A stretch of 64,000 bases of DNA from Polynucleobacter sp. es-EL-1 (GTDB lineage Bacteria > Pseudomonadota > Gammaproteobacteria > Burkholderiales > Burkholderiaceae): assembly GCF_018687975.1 (NCBI RefSeq), contig NZ_CP061310.1, positions 186,001 through 250,000 on the forward strand. Reading direction: 5' to 3'. The notes below the pieces were generated by a model, which did not search any database, was not told the origin of the DNA, and saw only the letters and a list, made by a program, of their open reading frames with translations. Shown here one piece after another: positions 27,419 through 40,012 of the stretch (positions are counted from its first letter, which is position 1; each line of letters starts with the position of its first letter). A program made the translations under genes and the position numbers.

Positions 27419-27464
27419 GCCTCATTTTATGGCTCTTCTGACTCTTTTATCCGAGAGGAATAGA

Positions 27465-27491
27465 ATGAGAAACTTGAATACGTCTGATTGA
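27465..27491 (+). CDS. Possible 8-codon leader ORF before maeB
   Basis: ATG at 27465 has the best ribosome site in the region (GAGAGGA, six to nine bases upstream) and encodes MRNLNTSD. Its TGA (27489-27491) overlaps the maeB ATG (TGATG). It may load ribosomes for maeB by coupling. It could also be coincidental. Confidence 0.3.
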   Translation: MRNLNTSD

Positions 27492-29830
27492 TGAGTGAAC
27501 TGATGAGCAAACCAAGTAATAGCAGCAAAGAGCAGCAAATAGCGGATTTAAGAGCAGCAGCTCTCCACTATCACGAGTTTCCAGTACCTGGAAAAATTGA
27601 AATTGCTCCAACGAAGCAGTTAACCAATCAACGAGATCTTGCTTTAGCTTATACCCCGGGTGTAGCTGCAGCTTGCGAAGAGATTGCAAAAGATCCTGCG
27701 AATGCGTTCCGTTATACAGCCCGAGGCAATTTGGTCGGCGTGATTACCAACGGTACCGCAGTGCTTGGCTTAGGAAACATTGGGCCGTTAGCTAGTAAGC
27801 CAGTAATGGAGGGTAAATCAGTCCTATTTAAGAAATTCGCTGGCATTGATGTTTTCGATATTGAAGTGAATGAAAACGATCCGGACAAATTGGTTGAAAT
27901 TATTGCCGCACTCGAGCCAACGTTTGGTGGCATTAACTTAGAAGATATTAAAGCGCCTGATTGTTTTGTCGTTGAGCGTAAATTACAAGCGCGCATGAAG
28001 ATTCCGGTCTTCCATGATGATCAACATGGCACAGCAATTGTGGTTGCAGCAGCTATCCTAAATGGCTTAAAAGTAGTTGGCAAAGATGTAGGTAATGTGA
28101 AGTTGGTTACTTCCGGTGCTGGTGCCGCTGCTTTAGCTTGCTTGGATTTATTGGTTGACCTAGGGATTCCGCGCAAAAATATTTGGGTAACCGATTTGGC
28201 TGGAGTTGCTTATAAAGGCCGTCAAGAATTGATGGATCCAGAGAAAGAGCCTTTCTGTCAAGAGACTGATTTGCGCACCTTGGATCAAGTCATTGAGGGC
28301 GCTGATATTTTCTTGGGTCTCTCAGCAGGTGGTGTGCTTAAGCAATCCATGGTGAAAAAGATGGCTGATAAGCCGTTGATATATGCCTTAGCAAATCCAA
28401 CCCCAGAAATCTTGCCTGAAGAGGTAAAAGAGGTTCGTCCAGATGCGGTGATGGCAACTGGTCGCACTGATTATCCCAATCAAGTTAATAACGTGTTGTG
28501 CTTTCCATTTATCTTCCGCGGTGCACTGGATGTAGGGGCTACCACCATCACTCGCGGCATGGAAGTAGCGGCCGTCAAGGCTGTTGCGGAGTTAGCCCAA
28601 GCAGAGCAAAGCGAAGTAGTGACCTCTGTGTATGGCATTGAAAATCTTTCTTTTGGCCCGGAATATTTAATTCCAAAGCCATTTGATCCGCGTTTAATTA
28701 CTGTCATTGCCCCTGCTGTTGCCAAAGCAGCTATGGATGATGGTGTTGCTCAACGCCCCATTAAAGACTTTGATGCATACCGCAATCAATTACAGCAATT
28801 TGTGTACCACTCCGGTACTTTGATGAAGCCACTCTTTAGCATTGCTAAACGTGTACCCGAAAATCAAAAGCGCATTGTGTTTGCTGAAGGTGAAGATGAG
28901 CGCGTATTGCGTGCTGTACAGATCATTATTGATGAGCATCTTGCCACCCCGATTTTGATTGGCCGACCAGCAGTGATCGAACATCGTATTGGCAAGTTTG
29001 GTTTGCGCATCAAGCCGGGCGAAGATTTTGAAATCGTCAATCCAGAAAATGATCCCCGCTATCGTGACTTTTGGCAGACCTACTTGGGTTTAACAGAGCG
29101 CAAGGGTGTTACTGAATCGTTTGCGAAGTTGGAAATGCGTCGTCGTAATAGCTTAATTGGCTCGGTGATGATTTCCAAAGGTATGGCTGATGGCATGATT
29201 TGTGGAACCGTTGGCAATTCTGCAACCCATCTCAAATATGTGGATGAAGTTGTCGGTCGCGAGCCCGGTGCTAATGTCTATGGTGCAATGTCTGGATTAA
29301 TTTTGCCGGGTCGCCAAGTATTTTTAGTTGATACCCATGTCAATATTGATCCCACTGCTGAGCAATTAGCAGAGTTGACTTTGATGGCGGCCAATGAAAT
29401 GCGTAAATTGGGCATAACACCTAAAGTGGCTCTCTTATCCCACTCCAACTTTGGTTCTAGCAGCGCACCATCTGCAGTCAAAATGCGTGAAGTGCTGGCT
29501 TTGATTCAAAAAGCAGATCCAACTCTTGAAGTAGATGGTGAGATGCATGGTGATAGCGCTTTGGATGAAACGATTCGTGCTGGTGCAGTGACATCGTCCC
29601 CATTAAAAGGCGATGCTAATTTATTGGTACTACCCAATATCGATGCGGCGAATATTTCTTATAACTTGCTCAAGACTGCTGCAGGTAATGGAATTGCCAT
29701 TGGGCCATTGCTCTTAGGTGTTGCTAAGCCAATTCATATTCTGACACCTGCCGCCACCGTTCGACGCATTGTTAATGTGACAACTTTGGCGGTGGTTGAG
29801 GCTGCCGGTAATGCAAGGGGCATGGCTTAA
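27491..29830 (+). CDS. maeB: NADP-dependent malic enzyme with C-terminal phosphotransacetylase-like domain
   Basis: Oxidatively decarboxylates malate to pyruvate with NADP. It has 779 residues from the ATG at 27491; ATG 27503 is also possible. The malic enzyme part (about 1-430) includes [24 protein letters not shown]-type sequence [12 protein letters not shown] (metal and malate site) and the nucleotide fold [15 protein letters not shown]. The C-terminal half (about 445-779) is a phosphate acetyltransferase-like domain ([33 protein letters not shown]), which in MaeB is thought to be regulatory. This two-domain architecture is normal for proteobacterial MaeB. Confidence 0.95.
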   Translation: MSELMSKPSNSSKEQQIADLRAAALHYHEFPVPGKIEIAPTKQLTNQRDLALAYTPGVAAACEEIAKDPANAFRYTARGNLVGVITNGTAVLGLGNIGPLASKPVMEGKSVLFKKFAGIDVFDIEVNENDPDKLVEIIAALEPTFGGINLEDIKAPDCFVVERKLQARMKIPVFHDDQHGTAIVVAAAILNGLKVVGKDVGNVKLVTSGAGAAALACLDLLVDLGIPRKNIWVTDLAGVAYKGRQELMDPEKEPFCQETDLRTLDQVIEGADIFLGLSAGGVLKQSMVKKMADKPLIYALANPTPEILPEEVKEVRPDAVMATGRTDYPNQVNNVLCFPFIFRGALDVGATTITRGMEVAAVKAVAELAQAEQSEVVTSVYGIENLSFGPEYLIPKPFDPRLITVIAPAVAKAAMDDGVAQRPIKDFDAYRNQLQQFVYHSGTLMKPLFSIAKRVPENQKRIVFAEGEDERVLRAVQIIIDEHLATPILIGRPAVIEHRIGKFGLRIKPGEDFEIVNPENDPRYRDFWQTYLGLTERKGVTESFAKLEMRRRNSLIGSVMISKGMADGMICGTVGNSATHLKYVDEVVGREPGANVYGAMSGLILPGRQVFLVDTHVNIDPTAEQLAELTLMAANEMRKLGITPKVALLSHSNFGSSSAPSAVKMREVLALIQKADPTLEVDGEMHGDSALDETIRAGAVTSSPLKGDANLLVLPNIDAANISYNLLKTAAGNGIAIGPLLLGVAKPIHILTPAATVRRIVNVTTLAVVEAAGNARGMA

Positions 29831-29848
29831 GTTAAAAGATGGACCCTT

Positions 29849-29880
29849 ATTTAAGTTAGTTAGTAATAGCTAACTTAAAT
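29849..29880. repeat. Inverted repeat after maeB (11-bp perfect stem)
   Basis: ATTTAAGTTAG (29849-29859) and CTAACTTAAAT (29870-29880) are perfect inverted repeats separated by ten bases. It may stop or protect the maeB transcript, although a T-run is missing. Confidence 0.5.
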
Positions 29881-29886
29881 AATTAT

Positions 29887-29909
29887 TATATAAATCAATG
29901 GTTTATATA
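29887..29909. repeat. Second AT-rich inverted repeat (8-bp stem)
   Basis: TATATAAA (29887-29894) and TTTATATA (29902-29909) lie around a 7-base loop, just after the first inverted repeat. The right arm reads TATAAAAT and could serve as the -10 element for the barstar-like gene. Confidence 0.4.
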
Positions 29910-29967
29910 AAATGCACTGTAATTGGGCTTGATTTGATGGCGTGTTAAGGGTAACCTAGCACCCATC

Positions 29968-30588
29968 ATGAATAATCGCTCTGAAAACAGCACTTTAGTA
30001 GGCTTCGACGAACATAGTCGCGCTGAAAGTTGGGATAGTAATGATCGACTTGAATCTGAGTCATCAGCAGCCAATATCTATGCTGAGGGCGGTTTATCTC
30101 GTTTACAAACCTATGCAGCAAATCAAGTTTCGGGGAAAAAAGTGACAGCTTCTTGGCGTGCCGCTTTGGCCGTTCGCGATGCCGGACCGCCGGCAATGTT
30201 GCGCAGTGTGCGCCCTAATATCGTGCAATCAATCCGCGCTTTCCGTACGCCAGACCTCCAAGAGGCAGCAACTGAGCTTGGGCAGCATTTCATTTACGCA
30301 AATTGCGCTAATGCAATGACCAAAGGTGAGGTGTTAGAGGCGATTGCGATTGCTTACACGTTTACTAAGCAACAAGCCAAAAATTTTGATCCACTATTGG
30401 ATGCCTTAACTACAACTGTTGATAAGTCTGGCCCGCAGCCAGGATTTGTTGTGGTACTGGAAGGTTTGCCCTGTACTCAGAAGTTTGACAAGGAAGCACG
30501 CGAAACTTTATTAGATGTCTTCCGCGATGCAGTAGATTTCTGGTCAGAGCGTCGTACGCCTTATCGCGTGTTCTACTCTTTTGCCTAA
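29968..30588 (+). CDS. Barstar-family protein (ribonuclease-inhibitor fold)
   Basis: A 206-residue protein whose C-terminal part (about 106-206) resembles the barstar family, small proteins known for inhibiting barnase-type RNases: YANCANAMTKGEVLEAIA, FGPLL-like NFDPLLDAL, FVVVLEGLP and FWSERRTPYRVFYSF. The first ~105 residues are a polar, family-specific extension. No barnase-like RNase gene is adjacent, so this is an orphan member, as in other Burkholderiales; its physiological partner is unknown. It is convergent with rsmE, sharing a terminator. Confidence 0.75.
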   Translation: MNNRSENSTLVGFDEHSRAESWDSNDRLESESSAANIYAEGGLSRLQTYAANQVSGKKVTASWRAALAVRDAGPPAMLRSVRPNIVQSIRAFRTPDLQEAATELGQHFIYANCANAMTKGEVLEAIAIAYTFTKQQAKNFDPLLDALTTTVDKSGPQPGFVVVLEGLPCTQKFDKEARETLLDVFRDAVDFWSERRTPYRVFYSFA

Positions 30589-30612
30589 GTAAATTTGGTA
30601 GTAACACTGCAC

Positions 30613-30637
30613 AAATCGCCTCTATTTGAGGCGATTT
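30613..30637. terminator. Bidirectional terminator between the barstar-like gene and rsmE
   Basis: AAATCGCCTC (30613-30622) and GAGGCGATTT (30628-30637) form a perfect 10-bp stem with a 5-base loop between convergent genes. The stem and loop include the last codons and stop of rsmE. Confidence 0.8.
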
Positions 30638-31383
30638 TGCATTTCTGGGTCCCAAATACTGTGTACAGCTGTGATTGCAACAATTCCAGCGGTCTCAGTT
30701 CGCAATACTCGATCACCTAAAGAGACGATCTGATATCCAGCAGCCTGAGCTTGAGCCTCTTCTTCTGGAGAGTGACCACCTTCCGGCCCAATCATCAAAA
30801 TAACATCCTGCGGTGGACTTTCAATTAATACGGAATACAGGCTTTTGTCGGTATCTGGGCTTAAAAGTAGCTTAAGTTTGGCTTTTTGTGGCTTTTGTAG
30901 ATAACTTTCAAAACTTTGCACGGGCTCTACAGAAGCTAAAACTGTACGATCACACTGCTCACAGGCCGCCTGAACAATGCCCGCCCAGTGGAGGAGACGC
31001 TTTTGAGCCCTCTCCGCATCACTAGAGCGAGTTAATTTGATTACTGAGCGCTCACATTGCAGGGGCACAATAGTCTGGGCACCAGTTTCAATGGCTTTTT
31101 CAACGATCCAGTCCATCTTATCGCCCCCAGCCAGGCCTTGTGCCAAGGTGATGGCGTAAGGGCTCTCACGATGGGTGTCTAGGCGAATATCACTCAAATC
31201 GGCTTCCCCAGACTTATTGCTGAGAGACAACAGTTTTGCCTGGGCAACTTGGCCCTTGCCATCAAAGATGGGGAAGAATTCGCCGATCTGAATACGGCGC
31301 ACTCGTAAGTGGTGAGCGAGTTCAGGGGGGAGGGGGTTTGGCTTTTCGGTTTCCCATGGGCCGGGAAGATAAAATTGAGGCAT
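30622..31383 (-). CDS. rsmE: 16S rRNA (uracil-1498-N3)-methyltransferase RsmE
   Basis: Methylates U1498 of 16S rRNA. The 253-residue protein has the N-terminal PUA-like part (HHLRVRRIQIGEFFPIFDGKG) and a SPOUT knot domain with the SAM-binding motifs LIGPEGGHSPEEE-type sequence (MIGPEGGHSPEEEAQA) and VSLGDRVLRTETAGIVAI. CERSVIK and QAACEQCDR are also conserved. It diverges from tkt by 42 bp. Confidence 0.95.
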   Translation of the reverse strand: MPQFYLPGPWETEKPNPLPPELAHHLRVRRIQIGEFFPIFDGKGQVAQAKLLSLSNKSGEADLSDIRLDTHRESPYAITLAQGLAGGDKMDWIVEKAIETGAQTIVPLQCERSVIKLTRSSDAERAQKRLLHWAGIVQAACEQCDRTVLASVEPVQSFESYLQKPQKAKLKLLLSPDTDKSLYSVLIESPPQDVILMIGPEGGHSPEEEAQAQAAGYQIVSLGDRVLRTETAGIVAITAVHSIWDPEMQNRLK

Positions 31384-31425
31384 TACTGAAATATAGCGAA
31401 TTTATTCTCCGAGACCAATATTACG

Positions 31426-33420
31426 ATGTCAAATCTTCAAATTCGTATGGCTAATGCCATTCGTGCCTTATCAATGGACGCAGTTCAACAAGCCAATTCA
31501 GGGCATCCTGGGATGCCGATGGGCATGGCCGATATTGCAGTGGGATTGTGGAATGAACACTTGCAACATAACCCCACTGATCCGCATTGGATGAATCGCG
31601 ATCGTTTTGTTTTGTCAAACGGTCATGGCTCAATGTTGTTGTATTCACTGTTGCATTTGACTGGCTACGATTTACCTATCGGTGAGTTGAAAAATTTCCG
31701 TCAATTGCATAGCAAAACACCGGGACATCCTGAATATGGAATTACCGCAGGCGTTGAAACCACTACCGGTCCATTGGGTCAAGGAATTTCAAATGCAGTG
31801 GGGATGGCGCTTGCTGAAAAATTATTAGCGCAAGAATTTAATCGCCCAGGTCACAATATTGTCGATCATTACACCTATGTATTTTTAGGTGATGGTTGTT
31901 TGATGGAGGGTATCAGTCATGAAGTATGTTCATTGGCTGGCACGCTCAAGCTCAATAAATTGATTGCACTGTGGGATGACAACGGCATTTCCATTGATGG
32001 CAAAGTCGTTTCTTGGTTTAATGAAGATACGGCAAAGCGTTTTGAAGCCTATGGTTGGAATGTAATTCGTGATGTCGACGGTCATGATGCTGAAGCTGTA
32101 TCCAGTGCAATTGCTAAAGCCAAGAAGAGTGACAAGCCAACCTTAATCTGTTGCAAGACTGCGATTGGTCAAGGCTCTCCCAATATGGCTGGCAGCGATA
32201 AGGTTCATGGTTCCCCATTAGGTGCTGCAGAGATTGCTGCAACCCGTGTTGCTCTGAATTGGCCATATGCCCCATTTGAAATCCCGAAAGATATTTATGA
32301 GGCTTGGGATTTTAAGAAACGTGGGCAAGCTGCTGAGCATGCGTGGAATAAGCAATTTCAAGCTTATAAAAATAAATATCCGGAGTTAGCCTCTGAATTA
32401 CAGCGTCGTATGCAGGGCGATTTATCTAAAGAATTTTCATCTACGCTCAATGCTTATCTCAAGACATGTCAATCCAAGGCTGAAACTGTAGCTACTCGCA
32501 AGGCAAGTCAAAATGCTATCGAAGCTTTGGCGCCTGCCTTACCGGAGTTTATGGGTGGTTCTGCTGACTTGACTGGTTCCAACTTAACCAATTGGTCAGC
32601 ATGTAAGCCAGTACGAGCGGATCAGTGGGGTAACCACATTAATTATGGTGTTCGCGAGTTTGGTATGAGCGCCATCATGAACGGTATTGCTTTACATGGT
32701 GGTTACATTCCTTTCGGCGGTACCTTCTTAACCTTCTCGGATTACAGTCGCAATGCCTTGCGCATGGCTGCACTGATGAAGCTGCGCAGTATTTTTGTCT
32801 TCACACATGACTCGATTGGTTTGGGTGAGGATGGTCCCACACACCAATCTGTTGAGCATGTCGCGTCCTTGCGTCTGATTCCGAATTTAATGGTTTGGCG
32901 TCCATGTGACACCACTGAAAGTGCGGTTGCGTGGGGTGCTGCGATTGAGCGTAAGCATGGCCCAAGTGCCTTGATCTTTAGTCGTCAGAATTGCCCATTT
33001 GTTTCACGTGATGCCCAGCAGATCAAAGATATTGCGCGCGGTGCTTATGTGCTGCGTGATTCCAAGAAAGCAAAAATTGATGCAGTGATTATTGCTACTG
33101 GTTCAGAAATTGCGTTGGCATTGCAAACAGCCGAGCGTTTGGAGTCTGAAGGTATGGGTATTCGCGTAGTGTCGATGCCTTCTACAACTGTATTTGATCA
33201 ACAAGATGCTGCGTATAAAGCAAAAGTATTACCCGCTAACATTCCGCGAATTGCGGTTGAGGCTGGCGTAAGTGATTTTTGGTGGAAATATGGTTGTGCA
33301 GCTGTGCATGGCGTAGATACTTTTGGTGAGTCTGCACCGGCTCCGCAGTTGTACGAGTACTTTGGTTTAACAGTTGACGAAATTGCAAAGACTGTTAAGC
33401 AATGCATCTCGAATAATTAA
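31426..33420 (+). CDS. tkt: Transketolase
   Basis: A thiamine-diphosphate enzyme linking the pentose phosphate pathway and glycolysis. The 664 residues include [30 protein letters not shown], the TPP/Mg motif [12 protein letters not shown]...[15 protein letters not shown], and [18 protein letters not shown]. The C-terminal domain has [14 protein letters not shown]. The gap gene follows after 36 bp, so the two form a central-carbon operon. Confidence 0.97.
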   Translation: MSNLQIRMANAIRALSMDAVQQANSGHPGMPMGMADIAVGLWNEHLQHNPTDPHWMNRDRFVLSNGHGSMLLYSLLHLTGYDLPIGELKNFRQLHSKTPGHPEYGITAGVETTTGPLGQGISNAVGMALAEKLLAQEFNRPGHNIVDHYTYVFLGDGCLMEGISHEVCSLAGTLKLNKLIALWDDNGISIDGKVVSWFNEDTAKRFEAYGWNVIRDVDGHDAEAVSSAIAKAKKSDKPTLICCKTAIGQGSPNMAGSDKVHGSPLGAAEIAATRVALNWPYAPFEIPKDIYEAWDFKKRGQAAEHAWNKQFQAYKNKYPELASELQRRMQGDLSKEFSSTLNAYLKTCQSKAETVATRKASQNAIEALAPALPEFMGGSADLTGSNLTNWSACKPVRADQWGNHINYGVREFGMSAIMNGIALHGGYIPFGGTFLTFSDYSRNALRMAALMKLRSIFVFTHDSIGLGEDGPTHQSVEHVASLRLIPNLMVWRPCDTTESAVAWGAAIERKHGPSALIFSRQNCPFVSRDAQQIKDIARGAYVLRDSKKAKIDAVIIATGSEIALALQTAERLESEGMGIRVVSMPSTTVFDQQDAAYKAKVLPANIPRIAVEAGVSDFWWKYGCAAVHGVDTFGESAPAPQLYEYFGLTVDEIAKTVKQCISNN

Positions 33421-33456
33421 TTCGGGATCAATTCAATTATTGGTAAGGGGAATCAC

Positions 33457-34485
33457 ATGACAATTCGTGTCGCAATAAATGGTTATGGCCGTATTGGCCG
33501 CATGGTCTTACGCGCACTATATGAAGATCAGGTCAATGGCAAGCCAAGACGCGATATCAAGATCGTGGCAATTAACGCCATGGGGGATATCGATATCAAT
33601 GCACATCTCACTCAGTATGATTCTGCACATGGTCGCTTTCCGGCAGAAGTGAAAGTCGATGGTGATTGCATGGTTGTGAATGGCGATCGCATCAAAATGT
33701 TCTCCACTCGTAACCCATTAGAAACTCCATGGGGTGAGTTGGGGGTCGATTTGGTATTGGAGTGCTCGGGCAAATTCACTTCTAAAGAAAAAGCCATGGT
33801 GCATATTTCTCAAGGTGCAAAGAAAGTATTGATTTCTGCTCCAGGTGAAAAAGATGTGGATGCCACAATTGTTTACGGCGTTAATCAACAAGTACTTAAG
33901 CCCAGCGATATCGTAGTTTCGAATGCGAGCTGCACGACTAACTGTTTAGCGCCGTTGGTAAAGCCCTTGTTAGAGCAGATTGGTATCGAATCGGGTTTGA
34001 TGACCACCATTCATGCATTTACCAATGATCAGGTGTTAACAGATGTTTATCACAAGGATATGCGCCGTGCGCGTTCTGCGGTGAGCAGTATGATCCCTAC
34101 GAAGACTGGGGCTGCGAAGGCAGTTGGTTTGGTATTGCCAGCTTTGGCAGGACGCTTTGACGGTTTTGCAATGCGGGTGCCGGTCATTAACGTTTCTGTT
34201 GTCGATTTAACCTTTGCTGCCAGCCGTGCTACCAGCGTGGATGAAGTGAACTCTATCCTCAAAACAGCGAGCGAAGGTGAATTGAAGGGTATTTTGGGTT
34301 TCAATACCTTGCCTTTGGTTTCCATCGACTTTAATCATGACCCTCGCCCAAGTATTTATGATGCCTCTCAGACTCGAGTGTCAGCGGACGGCAAGTTAGT
34401 GAAAGTCTTGGCTTGGTATGACAACGAGTGGGGTTATTCAGTGCAGATGCTCAATGCAGCTGAGGCATTGATGGCTGTAAAGTGA
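33457..34485 (+). CDS. gap: Glyceraldehyde-3-phosphate dehydrogenase, type I
   Basis: Catalyses phosphorylating oxidation of GAP in glycolysis or gluconeogenesis. The 342 residues have [17 protein letters not shown], the catalytic cysteine in [33 protein letters not shown] and WYDNEWGYS. An oddity is A41 in VAINAMGD, where NAD-specific enzymes usually have Asp (IND...), the residue that contacts the adenosine ribose. Relatives in Cupriavidus, as I recall them, carry IND. This may relax cofactor choice towards NADP. It ends at a strong terminator. Confidence 0.95.
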   Translation: MTIRVAINGYGRIGRMVLRALYEDQVNGKPRRDIKIVAINAMGDIDINAHLTQYDSAHGRFPAEVKVDGDCMVVNGDRIKMFSTRNPLETPWGELGVDLVLECSGKFTSKEKAMVHISQGAKKVLISAPGEKDVDATIVYGVNQQVLKPSDIVVSNASCTTNCLAPLVKPLLEQIGIESGLMTTIHAFTNDQVLTDVYHKDMRRARSAVSSMIPTKTGAAKAVGLVLPALAGRFDGFAMRVPVINVSVVDLTFAASRATSVDEVNSILKTASEGELKGILGFNTLPLVSIDFNHDPRPSIYDASQTRVSADGKLVKVLAWYDNEWGYSVQMLNAAEALMAVK

Positions 34486-34540
34486 AAGAACAATCAGGCT
34501 TTAAGCCTAAGAGCGCTTAAAATCTTGTTTTAGTTGTGAA

Positions 34541-34566
34541 AAAGACCTCAATTGAGGTCTTTTTTC
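34541..34566. terminator. Bidirectional terminator after gap
   Basis: AAAGACCTCAATTGAGGTCTTT (34541-34562) is a perfect 22-base palindrome followed by T residues. It lies between gap and the convergent fur gene. Confidence 0.9.
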
Positions 34567-34638
34567 ATTAACTTCGCTTATTTTGCTAAATTTCAAGAGA
34601 TATTTTCTCAAATACCCATCAAGATCGGGTAAAAAAGC

Positions 34639-35097
34639 TTAGGTTTTTTGTTTATTGCGGCAATTTTTCTTTTGGCAGTGTCCATACATGGCTAAAGAGT
34701 GCTCTTGGAGCTTGAAACCCAAGTTTTTAGCAATATCGCGCTGCCTTTTCTCGATTGCCTCATCGACAAATTCCTCGACATGACCGCAGTCGAGGCAAAC
34801 AAGGTGGTCATGATGCTGGCCTTCATTGAGCTCATAAATGGCCCGTCCGTCCCCTTTACTGGATTCAAAGTGACTACGTAACAAGAGCCCTGCTTGCTCA
34901 AACTGGGTGAGTACTCGATAAACAGTGGCTAAACCAATTTCTTTGTCCTCTTTAGCAAGGGCCATGAAGACGTCTTCGGCGCTAAAGTGGGTGCCTCCAT
35001 TTTGATGAAAAAAATCCAAAATTTTCATCCGGGGACCAGTAGCCTTAAGGCCAATATCGCGTAAATCTGCAGGAGTGGGGTTTTGGTTCATATTCAT
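34639..35097 (-). CDS. fur: Ferric uptake regulator Fur
   Basis: An iron-responsive repressor. The 152 residues from the ATG at 35097 (MNMNQNPTP) contain the winged helix (LKATGPRMKILDFF ... GLATVYRVLTQFEQAG), the metal site HHDHLVC and the CxxC LDCGHVEEF. A C-terminal His/Cys cluster follows (GHCQKKNC). An in-frame upstream start at 35142 would add 15 residues unlike Fur and would run into bamE's start. It is divergent with bamE, the usual fur-omlA arrangement in betaproteobacteria. Confidence 0.95.
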   Translation of the reverse strand: MNMNQNPTPADLRDIGLKATGPRMKILDFFHQNGGTHFSAEDVFMALAKEDKEIGLATVYRVLTQFEQAGLLLRSHFESSKGDGRAIYELNEGQHHDHLVCLDCGHVEEFVDEAIEKRQRDIAKNLGFKLQEHSLAMYGHCQKKNCRNKQKT

Positions 35098-35140
35098 GGC
35101 TTTGGGAGCTAAAATCAATGTCTTAATGATACGGCCTGCC

Positions 35141-35860
35141 ATGCAAAATTGCCTTCAACTATTTAATCGCCTTATCCCTGCCACCTCAAGGGTTTTTGAC
35201 CATTTTCGTTCGGGTTTATGGATCGTCATTTTGGCTAGCTTTATTGCATCTACCGGTTGCACTAGTGCAGTAGATGAGAAACAGCGTGCTTGGATGAATA
35301 CGGTTTTCAAACCCTATGTCCCCGATGTTGTTCAGGGTAACTTTATTTCTAGTGAGCAATATGCCAAATTGCAACTGGGCCAGAGTCGCGAGCAGGTTCG
35401 TCAAATATTGGGAACTCCTTTGTTGGCAAGTTACTTCCATGCAAATCGCTGGGACTATATTTTTGAATTTAAGCGTGCTGGCCAACCTATTGCCAAAGAG
35501 CGTCGGGTAACCGTATTTTTTGAAGGTGATAAGTTAGTAAAGTTTCAGGGCGATCCTTTGCCAACCGAAGTGGAAATGGTTGCTGAAATTGATGGCTATG
35601 CAAAATCCAAACGGTCATTTTGGGATGTGATTACTGGCTCCAATAAGCCGCCAGTCACTCCACCATTACAACAGCCGGAGTTGCTAGTGCCGAGCCCAAC
35701 TGATAATTTGCCAGCCGGGAAAGCTGTGCCTGCGGCTCCTGCTAGCAGTTCTTTTTGGGACTTTTTTAGTTTCTCAAAAAAATCACCAGAAGCACCGCCA
35801 GCGCCTCAACAGTTAGGCCCTGGTGCCCTCAACGTTCCGCAGGCTAGTGAAGTTAAATAA
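35141..35860 (+). CDS. bamE: Outer membrane assembly lipoprotein BamE (OmlA)
   Basis: A subunit of the BAM complex that inserts beta-barrel proteins. It has 239 residues from the ATG at 35141, a signal peptide with a lipobox-like STGC, then the SmpA/OmlA fold (LQLGQSREQVRQILGTPLL and WDYIFEF). The C-terminal ~90 residues are a Pro/Ser-rich low-complexity tail (PPVTPPLQQPELL and similar), longer than in E. coli BamE (113 aa) but common in Burkholderiales. Reading frames upstream of 35141 are open, but they overlap fur. Confidence 0.92.
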   Translation: MQNCLQLFNRLIPATSRVFDHFRSGLWIVILASFIASTGCTSAVDEKQRAWMNTVFKPYVPDVVQGNFISSEQYAKLQLGQSREQVRQILGTPLLASYFHANRWDYIFEFKRAGQPIAKERRVTVFFEGDKLVKFQGDPLPTEVEMVAEIDGYAKSKRSFWDVITGSNKPPVTPPLQQPELLVPSPTDNLPAGKAVPAAPASSSFWDFFSFSKKSPEAPPAPQQLGPGALNVPQASEVK

Positions 35861-35877
35861 AAATAAAGTTGTGTTGA

Positions 35878-35899
35878 TGTCGAATGATTTTTTTCGACA
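35878..35899. repeat. Small inverted repeat between bamE and dapB
   Basis: TGTCGAA (35878-35884) and TTCGACA (35893-35899) form a 7-bp stem with an 8-base T-rich loop. It may be a weak terminator or an operator; its function is unknown. Confidence 0.3.
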
Positions 35900-35925
35900 A
35901 CCTTGAATAAGAAACGAAGATACAA

Positions 35926-36729
35926 ATGATGAAAATCGCAATTGCTGGTGCAACAGGGCGCATGGGAAAAATGTTGATTGAGGCCGTACTCAATTGCTCG
36001 GATGCTGAGTTGGTTGGCGCTCTGGAGCATGAGTCTTGCCCGCTACTGGGAGAAGATGCTGGCGCCTTCTTAGGTAAAAAAACTGGCGTAGTCATTACAT
36101 CAGATATTGCAAAGGCTTTGACAGGCGCTGAATTTTTAATTGATTTCACTCGCCCAGAAGGCACGATGGCGCATCTTGCAGTAGCGCAAAAGACCGGATG
36201 CAAAATGATTATTGGCACAACTGGTCTAAGCAATGCGCAAATTGAGAGTCTTAAAAAGGCTTCTTCCAATTTAGCAATTGTTTTTGCGCCGAATATGAGT
36301 GTTGGTGTGAATGCAACATTCAAGTTGTTAGAGATTGCGGCCAAGATGCTAAATGAAGGTTACGACATTGAAATCATCGAAGCGCATCATCGCCATAAAG
36401 TAGATGCTCCATCAGGTACTGCGCTCAGAATGGGCGAAGTCATTGCGGATGCGCTTGGCGAGAAGTTGAATGATGTTGCGGTCTATGCCAGAGAGGGTCA
36501 TACCGGGGAGCGTAAAGCGGGTTCGATTGGTTTTGCAACGATCCGTGGAGGCGATATTGTTGGTGACCACACAGTTTTGTTTGCTGGTGAGGGCGAGCGG
36601 ATTGAGATTAGTCATAAATCCTCTAGTCGTCAGTCATATGCTCAAGGTTCCTTGCGTGCAGCCCGTTTTCTACAAAATCAGAATTCTGGTCTCTATGACA
36701 TGCAAGACGTACTTGGTTTGCGCCAATAA
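35926..36729 (+). CDS. dapB: 4-hydroxy-tetrahydrodipicolinate reductase
   Basis: NAD(P)H-dependent reduction step of lysine/diaminopimelate synthesis. The 267 residues start [21 protein letters not shown] (nucleotide site GxxGRMG). [47 protein letters not shown] (catalytic His/Lys) and [19 protein letters not shown] are all DapB signatures. A second ATG three bases downstream is equally possible. Confidence 0.96.
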   Translation: MMKIAIAGATGRMGKMLIEAVLNCSDAELVGALEHESCPLLGEDAGAFLGKKTGVVITSDIAKALTGAEFLIDFTRPEGTMAHLAVAQKTGCKMIIGTTGLSNAQIESLKKASSNLAIVFAPNMSVGVNATFKLLEIAAKMLNEGYDIEIIEAHHRHKVDAPSGTALRMGEVIADALGEKLNDVAVYAREGHTGERKAGSIGFATIRGGDIVGDHTVLFAGEGERIEISHKSSSRQSYAQGSLRAARFLQNQNSGLYDMQDVLGLRQ

Positions 36730-36766
36730 ATCATTAATTAAAAATAGAAGAAAAGAGTTTCACTGA

Positions 36767-39439
<2,673 letters not shown>

Positions 39440-39465
39440 TTTATTCCAGATAAGAAACTAAAGAC

Positions 39466-39993
39466 ATGAGCGTAAACACTGTTAGGCGTACCGTCCTTAG
39501 TTTGCTCTCTTTAGCTCCGTTTAGCGGTTTAGTCGCCTGCGGCTATCGTATGCGTGGCATGGTAGATTTGCCATTTAAAGTAATTGCCATTACAGGTAGT
39601 CCTTCACCACCCTTGCGTGCAGATTTGCAAACATCGATTCTGACGGGCACTGATGCCAAGATTGCGATCAACCCAAAAGATGCAGATCTGATCTTGGACA
39701 TCACGAGCGATTTAAATGGCAGAGAAATTCTGGCCTATAACTCCAACGGGCAAGTCTCTGCTTATCGTCTCAGCATTCGGGTTGGGTTTAGAGCATTTGA
39801 CAATGCAGGCGCTGATGTCGTCCCTGAAGCAGAAATTTACATGACCCGAGATATGGACTTTTCAGTCTCAACCGTTTTGGCTTCGGATGCTCAAATGCAG
39901 CAATTTTTATCTTCGATGCGTAGAGACTTAGCAGTACAGATTTTGCGTCGGGTAGCCGCTTCAGCTAAAGCGCCACAGGCAAAAAGTTTTTAA
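39466..39993 (+). CDS. lptE: LPS-assembly lipoprotein LptE
   Basis: The outer-membrane partner of LptD in lipopolysaccharide export. The 175-residue protein has a signal peptide ending in the lipobox LVAC (SGLVACGYRMRG), followed directly by the GYxMRG motif typical of LptE/RlpB. The rest is a small alpha/beta domain (ADLQTSILTGTDAKI). The position between leuS and holA is diagnostic across beta- and gammaproteobacteria. Confidence 0.92.
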   Translation: MSVNTVRRTVLSLLSLAPFSGLVACGYRMRGMVDLPFKVIAITGSPSPPLRADLQTSILTGTDAKIAINPKDADLILDITSDLNGREILAYNSNGQVSAYRLSIRVGFRAFDNAGADVVPEAEIYMTRDMDFSVSTVLASDAQMQQFLSSMRRDLAVQILRRVAASAKAPQAKSF

Positions 39994-40012
39994 GTGATGA
40001 TTGGTAAAGCGC

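Noticed and set aside
35075..35140. Longer BamE N-terminus (extra 22 codons)
   Set aside because: It would overlap the fur gene start and lacks a ribosome site; the ATG at 35141 gives a proper lipoprotein signal.
35853..36344. 163-codon minus-strand ORF over dapB
   Set aside because: Antisense to conserved dapB and without a supporting motif.
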